Source: Clostridia bacterium (lineage in GTDB: Bacteria; Bacillota_A; Clostridia; Oscillospirales; Butyricicoccaceae). Taken from it: DNA of 8,096 nt. Below the pieces are notes generated by a model. It was not told the origin of the DNA. It did not search any database and worked only from the letters and a program-made list of their open reading frames with translations. The stretch covers positions 1-8,096 of the forward strand of contig JAFOHJ010000194.1 of the NCBI GenBank assembly GCA_017421885.1. The letters are read 5' to 3'. Shown here piece by piece: positions 1 through 5,106 of the stretch. The position numbers and the translations under genes are program-made. Every line of letters begins with the position of its first letter. The stretch's first letter is position 1.

Positions 1-524
1 AATCCCTTTACCTGCTTGGAGAATGTATTTTTGATGCGCTCTGCGAGGGAGGGGGCATGTCCGCTGCCGTCGGCTGCCAGCATGGGGACCGCAAGAGTCC
101 AGAAACATGTAGTGTTGGCCAGGTAGAAGGACATTACATAGGGAGTGCAGACATCCCCGAATATTTCGATGCATACGGGCAGGCCGACCATGATGGTGTT
201 GGCCATACTGAACATGGTGGTGAAAACACCTCTGCGCTTTTCTTCGATCTTAGCTGCGCGGCCGATAAGGATGGCTGCACCGAAGGATACGAGCTGGATA
301 GCGAAGGGGATGAGCAGCAGAAAGCCCATCTCACGCAGAAAATCCATCGTTATATTGCGTGTGGCATTTTCAAACAGAAGAACAGGTATAGCGTATCCGG
401 TGAGAAGTTTTGAACAGAAGGTATAGTGCTCGGGGGTAAGCACCTTCTGTTTGGTTGCCAGAAAGCCGGTCGCAAACAGCAGAAATATTGTAAAGATGCC
501 GCTGAACGCGCCAAATACAGACAT
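1..524 (-). CDS. AEC-family (auxin efflux carrier-like) permease, 3' part outside window
   Basis: Reading leftward from an ATG at 522-524, the frame stays open to the window edge and gives 174 residues with no stop. It starts MSVFGAFSGIFTIFLLFATG, a hydrophobic first helix (about residues 5-22). Further hydrophobic segments lie near 44-52, 67-88 and 127-150. The stretch around residues 104-117 (TMFSMANTIMVGLPV) corresponds to the F-x-N-x-x-x-x-GLP signature of Mem_trans/AEC proteins. Such proteins are inner-membrane carriers of about 300-320 residues, and characterised members move malate or other organic acids, so roughly the first half is present. The start is supported by an AGAGGTG ribosome binding site 8 bases upstream. 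The gene is divergent from the DUF4349 lipoprotein gene and has its own promoter. The substrate cannot be told from sequence. The family call is fairly secure; the role is unknown. Confidence 0.85.
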   Translation of the reverse strand, partial: MSVFGAFSGIFTIFLLFATGFLATKQKVLTPEHYTFCSKLLTGYAIPVLLFENATRNITMDFLREMGFLLLIPFAIQLVSFGAAILIGRAAKIEEKRRGVFTTMFSMANTIMVGLPVCIEIFGDVCTPYVMSFYLANTTCFWTLAVPMLAADGSGHAPSLAERIKNTFSKQVKG

Positions 525-561
525 TGATAAAACACCTCTTTTTATTTTTTCATTTAAAACA

Positions 562-590
562 AGTATACAACAAAAAAATAATTATGAAAA
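562..590 (-). promoter_or_regulatory. Putative sigma-A promoter of the AEC permease gene
   Basis: On the minus strand TTTTCA (585-590) and TATACT (562-567) are separated by exactly 17 bases. They match the -35 consensus at 4 of 6 and the -10 consensus at 5 of 6 positions. Transcription would begin near 555, leaving a leader of about 30 bases before the ATG at 524. The spacer is very T-rich on this strand. I could not find an equally good promoter for the divergent lipoprotein gene in the same 142-base spacer. Confidence 0.55.
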
Positions 591-666
591 GGTGGAACAA
601 AAAGAAAAAACTGCTGTCTAATAGATAAAGGACTTAATAATTCTGTAATAAATTAGGAGGCATATT

Positions 667-1635
667 ATGAAAAGAGTTAAATTATCAAAATGGACAAGTG
701 TTTTCCTGGCATTTTCAATGCTGCTGATGCTGTCGGCCTGCGGAGGAGCCGATAGCATGGGATATGCAGAACAGGACAGCAAGAATGAGAGCTACGACAG
801 CTCGGTGGAATATGAAAAGCCGGCAGAGGATGCGATCGAAAACACAGGCTCAATTGAACTGGGGCAGAACGAATCAGTTCAGACCAACCGTAAGCTCATC
901 TTTAATTATAATGCCAGCCTTCAGACCCTCGAGTTTGACAATACTATCGACAGCATCGAAAAAGCTGTTGTAAGCTCGGGAGGATACATAGAGTCGAGCA
1001 GCCAGAGCGGCAGTGGAGCCATTGACTATGGCCGCGTATATCCCCGTTCGGCTCGATATACCCTTCGCATTCCTGCAGGTAAGGCTCAGAACTTTGTTGA
1101 AAGCCTTGCTTCGGTTGCAACTGTAGTCGACAGCAGCCAGGGACTTGAAGATGTTACCGAATATTACTACGACTCCGAGGCTAGAATCAAGACTCTTCGC
1201 GTTCAGGAAGAGCGTCTTCTGGAATTGCTGGCAGGCGCCGATAATATCAGTGATATGATCACTATTGAACAGAAGCTTGCCGAAGTAAGATATGAGATCG
1301 AGAGCATCGACGGCACATTAAGGCGCCTCGACAGCGAGATCGAATACAGCAGAGTAGACCTTTATATTGACGAGGTCTTTGAGCCCGAAAAACTTCAGGC
1401 GGCGCCTCTCACACTGGGCGAACGTATTTCCGCGCGCTTCAGTAGAAGCATTTCCGATATTAAGGATACCGGAGAAGACATGATCGTATGGCTGCTGGGC
1501 GACAGCCTGCTTATTATCTTCTGGGGCGCTATCATCGGCGGATTGGTATTTGCAGGTAATTATACATATAAGTTCTTCAGCAAAAAGCGTGAGGGCAAGT
1601 ATTTCGGCGGACCTAAGGATACAGATAAGAAATAA
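667..1635 (+). CDS. DUF4349 domain-containing lipoprotein with C-terminal membrane helix
   Basis: The 322-residue protein begins with a basic, hydrophobic signal peptide ending in a lipobox, L22-S-A-C25, so it should be lipidated on Cys25 and anchored outside the membrane. Residues about 26-72 are a polar, acidic, probably disordered linker. Residues about 73-238 match the DUF4349 pattern: a beta-rich part with an R-Y-x-L-R-I-P strand near 130-136, then a long charged helical region (about 168-225) likely to form a coiled coil, then a strand with DLYIDEV. A hydrophobic helix at about 273-296 followed by KKREGK gives a second, C-terminal membrane anchor. The function of DUF4349 proteins is not established; an envelope role is likely. 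The start is fixed by AGGAGG at 655-660, 6 bases before the ATG. The gene appears monocistronic, ending at the terminator just downstream. The neighbouring lspA encodes the enzyme that would process its signal peptide. Confidence 0.88.
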   Translation: MKRVKLSKWTSVFLAFSMLLMLSACGGADSMGYAEQDSKNESYDSSVEYEKPAEDAIENTGSIELGQNESVQTNRKLIFNYNASLQTLEFDNTIDSIEKAVVSSGGYIESSSQSGSGAIDYGRVYPRSARYTLRIPAGKAQNFVESLASVATVVDSSQGLEDVTEYYYDSEARIKTLRVQEERLLELLAGADNISDMITIEQKLAEVRYEIESIDGTLRRLDSEIEYSRVDLYIDEVFEPEKLQAAPLTLGERISARFSRSISDIKDTGEDMIVWLLGDSLLIIFWGAIIGGLVFAGNYTYKFFSKKREGKYFGGPKDTDKK

Positions 1636-1643
1636 AATATAAG

Positions 1644-1680
1644 ATCGGCGGCTCTGGTTTCGGAGTCGCCGATTTTTATT
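1644..1680 (+). terminator. Rho-independent terminator after the lipoprotein gene
   Basis: Arms at 1644-1654 and 1663-1673 pair over 11 bp with a single G-T wobble around an 8-base loop. The T-rich run TTTTTATTT follows from 1673. It begins 9 bases after the stop codon and separates this gene from the lspA cluster. Confidence 0.88.
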
Positions 1681-1694
1681 TCGGCTAAAACACC

Positions 1695-1723
1695 TATACA
1701 TTTGGCGACAAAAATGCTATAAT
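1695..1723 (+). promoter_or_regulatory. Promoter of the lspA-rluD-HAD-yitT cluster
   Basis: A perfect TATAAT at 1718-1723 is preceded by TG one base upstream (extended -10, TGCTATAAT). TATACA at 1695-1700, 17 bases upstream, matches the -35 consensus at 4 of 6 positions. Transcription should start near 1730, leaving a leader of about 37 bases before the lspA TTG start. It lies directly after the preceding terminator, as expected for a new transcription unit. Confidence 0.7.
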
Positions 1724-1754
1724 AAAAGGCGTTTGAATAAATAGCTTTATTTTC

Positions 1755-1769
1755 GGAGGTAACCTCTTG
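1755..1769 (+). promoter_or_regulatory. Ribosome binding site and TTG start of lspA
   Basis: GGAGGT at 1755-1760 sits 6 bases before TTG at 1767-1769. The next in-frame ATG (1794) lies inside the first membrane helix and is 33 bases from the Shine-Dalgarno sequence, so the TTG is the likely start. Confidence 0.8.
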
Positions 1770-2261
1770 ATTTATTTTATCAGTGCAGCACTTATGATAA
1801 TTGTTGATCAGCTCATCAAATATTGGGCAGTGACCGAGCTTGCTCCAATAGGCAATATCAATATTATAAAAGGTTTTTTTCATCTCACCTATGTCGAGAA
1901 CTCGGGCGCGGCTTTTTCAATGCTGGAGGGCAAGCAGACCTTTTTTATAATCATAACCTTTGCGGCCTTCTTCCTCTTCTATTATATATATAAGACCGGT
2001 ATCGTCAGCGGAAGGTTGGCCAACTGGGCTGGTACATTTGTGGCCGGTGGCGCAATTGGCAACTTCATCGATCGTCTTCGCCTTGGATATGTCATCGATA
2101 TGTTCAATTTCGAGCTTATCGATTTCCCGGTATTTAACTTTGCCGATATCTGCATCACGATCGGCGGTGCGCTGTTTGTTCTTATCATCTGGTTCGATTA
2201 TCTCAGAGAGCGCAGAGAAAAGAAGGCTGCGGCGGAAAAAACTGCCGGGGAGGATGCATGA
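1767..2261 (+). CDS. lspA: Lipoprotein signal peptidase (signal peptidase II)
   Basis: This 164-residue polytopic membrane aspartyl protease cleaves the signal peptide of prolipoproteins just before the lipidated cysteine. All family boxes are visible: D14-QLIK in the first helix, VENSGAAFSML (43-53), the AGGAIGNFIDRLRLGYVIDMF stretch (about 93-113), and VFNFAD (122-127) in the last. The catalytic aspartates should be D111 and D127. Four hydrophobic helices and a charged, Lys- and Ala-rich cytoplasmic tail (about 146-164) complete a normal-length enzyme. Translation starts at a TTG, set by the GGAGGT site 6 bases upstream. The stop codon overlaps the start of the pseudouridine synthase gene, an lspA-rluD order widely conserved in Bacillota. 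A natural substrate, the DUF4349 lipoprotein, is encoded just upstream in its own transcription unit. Confidence 0.97.
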   Translation: MIYFISAALMIIVDQLIKYWAVTELAPIGNINIIKGFFHLTYVENSGAAFSMLEGKQTFFIIITFAAFFLFYYIYKTGIVSGRLANWAGTFVAGGAIGNFIDRLRLGYVIDMFNFELIDFPVFNFADICITIGGALFVLIIWFDYLRERREKKAAAEKTAGEDA

Positions 2262-3184
2262 TGAACGAGATCGAAGTTTTTGAAGTCACTTCCGAAGAGA
2301 CAGGTACAAGACTTGATGCATTTCTTGCCGACAGCATGGAGGAGATATCACGCAATCGTGTTCAGGGGCTTTGCCAGTCGGGTAACATCCGTGTAAATGG
2401 AAAAGAGGCCAAAAAGAATCAGAAGCTCAAGGAAGGTGACAGGGTAGAGGTAGAGGTTCCCGAACCTGCCGTAACTGAACTGGTACCTCAGGATATTCCT
2501 CTTGATATTATATATGAGGACAGCAGTGTCCTTGTTATCAATAAGCCCAAGGGTATGGTGGTGCATCCTGCACCCGGCCATCCTGATGGGACCATTGTAA
2601 ATGCCGTCATGTTTCATTGCGGCGAGAGCCTTTCGGGCATTGGCGGAGAACTTCGTCCCGGCATAGTCCACCGAATAGATAAAGATACTAGCGGCCTTTT
2701 GATGATTGCAAAGAACGACAAGGCCCATGCCAGCCTGTCGGCACAGCTCAAGGATAAGAGCCTTTCGCGTATTTATGATGCTATTGTTCTTGGAAGAATG
2801 GGCGACGATAGCGGCACAATAGATGCACCTATCGGCCGTAGCCTGCGCGACCGCAAAAAGATGGCTGTGATTGCCGATGGTCGAAATGCTGTCACACATT
2901 ATGAGACCATAGCCAGATATATCGGCTACAGCCATGTCAGATGCAGCCTTGAAACCGGCAGGACACATCAGATAAGGGTACATATGGCTCATATCGGCCA
3001 TCCGCTGGCGGGCGACGAGGTTTATGGAAAGGGCAAAGAAAAGACAGGGCTGGAGGGACAGTGCCTCCATGCCGGAAAAATCATGTTCATCCATCCCGAT
3101 ACGGGTGAAAAAATGAGCTTCGAGTGCCCTCTGCCCAGATATTTCACAGACTTTGAAGAAAAACTTAGGAGGATATCCGAGTGA
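2261..3184 (+). CDS. rluD: RluA/RluD-family 23S rRNA pseudouridine synthase
   Basis: The cytosolic RNA-modifying enzyme converts specific uridines to pseudouridine, most likely in 23S rRNA. From the ATG at 2261 it has 307 residues. An N-terminal S4 RNA-binding domain (about 13-70) contains RLDAFLAD and the NIRVNGKE turn. The catalytic domain has INKPKGMVVHP (94-104), the active-site motif HRIDKDTSG with catalytic Asp140, and the late motif around 232-256 (TGRTHQIRVHM, then HPLAGDEVYG). Two start codons sit in tandem, ATG at 2258 and ATG at 2261. The GGGGAGG site at 2247-2253 is 4 bases from the first and 7 from the second, so I prefer 2261. Either way it overlaps the lspA stop. The order matches lspA-ylyB of Bacillus. 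The symbol reflects closest subfamily; the exact target uridines are inferred only. Confidence 0.93.
   Translation: MNEIEVFEVTSEETGTRLDAFLADSMEEISRNRVQGLCQSGNIRVNGKEAKKNQKLKEGDRVEVEVPEPAVTELVPQDIPLDIIYEDSSVLVINKPKGMVVHPAPGHPDGTIVNAVMFHCGESLSGIGGELRPGIVHRIDKDTSGLLMIAKNDKAHASLSAQLKDKSLSRIYDAIVLGRMGDDSGTIDAPIGRSLRDRKKMAVIADGRNAVTHYETIARYIGYSHVRCSLETGRTHQIRVHMAHIGHPLAGDEVYGKGKEKTGLEGQCLHAGKIMFIHPDTGEKMSFECPLPRYFTDFEEKLRRISE
3167..3183 (+). promoter_or_regulatory. Ribosome binding site and GTG start of the HAD phosphatase gene
   Basis: AGGAGG at 3167-3172 is 8 bases before GTG at 3181-3183. The GTG overlaps the TGA of the pseudouridine synthase gene (GTGA). This perfect site inside the upstream gene's last codons decides the non-ATG start and suggests translational coupling. 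Confidence 0.8.
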
Positions 3185-3993
3185 GTAAAAAGTTCGAAGG
3201 CGTATTTATCCTTACTGACATGGATGGGACACTGCTTGATTCGACTGCAAAGGTGTCACAGGCAGATGCTGAGGCAATTGACTATTTTATAGATAATGGC
3301 GGATTCTTTTCAGTAGCAACAGGCCGTGCAAGAAAGTCAGTCGAGGGTTTTCTGCCCGGGCTCAGGACCAGTGCACCTTCTATCGTAGATAACGGCGCGT
3401 TGATAACCGACCTGCGAAGCGGCGAAACATTGCGTGTGGCTCAAATGGGCGGTGGATATGCTGAAATGGTGGAAGAACTTATAAGGCGTTTTCCCATGGT
3501 GGGCGTTGAGATATGCTTTCCCGGAGTTCAGTATGTAGTCAATCACAACATGTACACCGAGCGTCATCATAAAAATGTCGGACTCGAGCTCAAAAGGCGA
3601 GAGCTTTCGGAGGTGGAAGGCGGATGGATGAAAATCAATCTGCTGGAAGATCACGAGGTCCTGCTTGATGCCATGGAGTTTGTTACAAGAAGCTTCGGCA
3701 AGGGTGTATTTGCGCAGTTCTCGCTGCCTCATATTTATGAGATTACGGCAGATGGTTTTTCAAAGGGTGACAGTGCGATATGGTTGAGGGATATGCTGGG
3801 AGTCCTGCCTGAAAACTTCTATACAGTTGGTGATGGAACCAACGATATCGAGCTGCTAGCTGCAGCAGGAGATAACTCCTATGCACCGGCCAATGCGCGG
3901 CCTGTTGTTCTTGAAAGGGTGAAGAATCTTCTTCCGGATAACAACAGCGGAGCCATTGCGGCGCTTATCGAGCAGCTCGACAGAAAATATTGA
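3181..3993 (+). CDS. Cof-type HAD-superfamily hydrolase (phosphatase)
   Basis: The protein is 270 residues, the usual size for Cof/YidA-like class IIB HAD phosphatases, which are cytosolic Mg2+-dependent enzymes acting on sugar phosphates, nucleotides or other small phosphorylated metabolites. Motif I is D13-M-D15-GTLLD, with D13 the expected nucleophile and D15 the acid/base. Motif II is the Thr of VATGR (T47). Motif III is K195 in FSKG. Motif IV is GDGTND (217-222), carrying the metal-binding acids. The region between motifs II and III (about 80-185) is the substrate-specificity cap. Translation starts at GTG 3181, overlapping the previous stop by 4 bases. The next gene begins about 20 bases after its stop. 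The substrate is not predictable here; membership in this cluster looks like shared expression rather than a shared pathway. Confidence 0.92.
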   Translation: MSKKFEGVFILTDMDGTLLDSTAKVSQADAEAIDYFIDNGGFFSVATGRARKSVEGFLPGLRTSAPSIVDNGALITDLRSGETLRVAQMGGGYAEMVEELIRRFPMVGVEICFPGVQYVVNHNMYTERHHKNVGLELKRRELSEVEGGWMKINLLEDHEVLLDAMEFVTRSFGKGVFAQFSLPHIYEITADGFSKGDSAIWLRDMLGVLPENFYTVGDGTNDIELLAAAGDNSYAPANARPVVLERVKNLLPDNNSGAIAALIEQLDRKY

Positions 3994-4013
3994 TTTTTAA
4001 TGGAGAAAAAGAG

Positions 4014-4883
4014 ATGGATAAAAATAAAAGCAAACGTCTTCTGACACTTTTGGGAGAGTATGGCCTTATTGTAATAGGCTCGATACTCTATGTAATTTCA
4101 GTCAAGTCTTTTGCGGCGCCTATGCAGATACCCTCGGGTGGTGTTTCGGGTATAGCTCTGCTGACCAACTACCTGTGGAATTTGCCTATAGGTGTTGTAA
4201 CTATGGCGCTCAACATTCCTCTGCTTCTTGCAGGTTTCAAAGGATTGGGTCGCGACTTTTTCTGTAAGACCATGTTCATGATAGTCTTCAGCTCCATCCT
4301 AACCGATATGGCAGGCTTCCTGCCTGTGTTTAAAGGCGACATTCTGCTGGCGGCTATCTTTGGCGGCATCCTCAAAGGTATAGGTTATGGCCTTATCATC
4401 CGCACCGGCGGTACATCGGGTGGAGTAGATGTTATCGGCAAGTTTATGTACAAGCATTTCTCGGTTCAGATGGGAACCACCAGCATGACAGTAAATGTCG
4501 GTGTTCTCCTGCTCAGTGCATTTGGACTCGGCAGCCTTGAGCTGCTGATGTACGGAATCATCATGCAGTATGCTGTTAGCAATATGACCGATATGGTGGT
4601 TTATGGCAGCGACCATCAGAAGAAGACAATTATTGTCACAAAGAAGCCTCAGGAAGTGGCCAATGCTCTGATGGAACGTATCGGCCACGGTGTAACTGCC
4701 CTCGAAGGCAAAGGCATGTATACAGGCGAGGAGAGGCTTGTGCTCATGTGTGTAATTCGTCCTCACGAGGCAAATGCAGTTAAAAAGCTTGTTCTCGAGA
4801 TAGATGACACAGCATTCATAATGCTGTCGGATGTAAACGAAGTATTGGGCCGAGGATTCAAACAGCTTCGTGCAAACGATTAA
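4014..4883 (+). CDS. YitT family membrane protein (YitT_membrane plus DUF2179)
   Basis: From the ATG at 4014 the protein has 289 residues. The N-terminal part carries five or six hydrophobic helices (about 15-32, 42-73, 84-104, 109-130, 155-190) with two Gly-rich repeats characteristic of this family: PSGGVSGIALL (40-50) and GGTSGGVDVIGK (132-143). The C-terminal soluble part (about 203-280) is a DUF2179 domain, including GHGVTALEGKGMYTG (224-238), and is predicted to be cytosolic. YitT proteins are widespread in Bacillota; their transport function is not settled. A TTG at 3990 overlapping the previous stop would add eight residues. The ATG at 4014 is preferred because GGAG at 4002-4005 is 8 bases upstream and the TTG lacks a good site. 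It is the last gene of the cluster, closed by the terminator at 4935. Confidence 0.92.
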   Translation: MDKNKSKRLLTLLGEYGLIVIGSILYVISVKSFAAPMQIPSGGVSGIALLTNYLWNLPIGVVTMALNIPLLLAGFKGLGRDFFCKTMFMIVFSSILTDMAGFLPVFKGDILLAAIFGGILKGIGYGLIIRTGGTSGGVDVIGKFMYKHFSVQMGTTSMTVNVGVLLLSAFGLGSLELLMYGIIMQYAVSNMTDMVVYGSDHQKKTIIVTKKPQEVANALMERIGHGVTALEGKGMYTGEERLVLMCVIRPHEANAVKKLVLEIDDTAFIMLSDVNEVLGRGFKQLRAND

Positions 4884-4934
4884 ATAATTAGCACGTTTTT
4901 TATAGAAAAGAATTATTGTAATATGCAAAATGAG

Positions 4935-4965
4935 AAAAGACCGGGCATAACAGCCCGGTCTTTTT
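4935..4965 (+). terminator. Rho-independent terminator of the lspA-yitT cluster
   Basis: GACCGGGC (4939-4946) and GCCCGGTC (4953-4960) form a perfect 8-bp GC-rich stem around a 6-base loop. Flanking A4 and T5 tracts extend the pairing to 12 bp and supply the U-tract. The A-rich left flank would also make it partly active in the other direction, but no gene ends there on the minus strand. Confidence 0.92.
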
Positions 4966-5041
4966 ATGTAATATTTTGTTTATCTAAAGATTGCAAATAA
5001 TGTTAATTTGTGTTAAGGTTAAAATGGAATGTGTCGCTGTA

Positions 5042-5054
5042 TTTTCGCTGAAAA
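5042..5054. repeat. Short inverted repeat in the brnQ leader, loosely CodY-box-like
   Basis: TTTTC and GAAAA (5042-5046, 5050-5054) are perfect inverted arms around GCT, about 55 bases before the brnQ start. The arms equal those of the CodY box core, but the centre is 3 bases instead of 1, so aligned to the 15-base consensus only about 10 positions match. CodY regulation of BCAA permeases is known in Bacillota. This site is at best a weak candidate. Confidence 0.25.
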
Positions 5055-5079
5055 ATGGGGAAAAGAGGCGCATGATCCG

Positions 5080-5091
5080 AAAAATATTTTT
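5080..5091. repeat. 12-bp AT palindrome touching the brnQ ribosome binding site
   Basis: AAAAATATTTTT is a perfect palindrome whose last base directly abuts GGAGG at 5092-5096. It could be an operator or simply an AT-rich leader that keeps the Shine-Dalgarno region open. No function can be assigned from sequence. Confidence 0.3.
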
Positions 5092-5106
5092 GGAGGCATA
5101 TTATTT

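Noticed and set aside
57..426. Open frames on the plus strand at the left end
   Set aside because: The minus strand here encodes a clear AEC permease with membrane helices, a family motif, a ribosome binding site and a promoter. The plus-strand products are low-complexity shadows.
2348..3094. Open frame of 248 codons on the minus strand within the pseudouridine synthase gene
   Set aside because: The plus-strand frame has all catalytic motifs of the RluA family. The reverse frame has no recognisable features.
4883..4917. AT-rich inverted repeat AATAATT/AATTATT after the YitT gene
   Set aside because: It has only seven A/T pairs around a 21-base loop, which would be unstable. The GC-rich hairpin at 4935-4965 is the real terminator.
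5029..5106. In-frame extension of brnQ upstream of 5107
   Set aside because: It would add 26 residues (MCRCIFAEKWGKEAH...) not expected in BrnQ, it lacks a ribosome binding site, and a good GGAGG precedes the ATG at 5107.
4884..5106. T-box or other amino acid riboswitch upstream of brnQ
   Set aside because: The 141 bases after the terminator are too short for a T-box leader with its own terminator and show no second GC-rich hairpin or T-box consensus.
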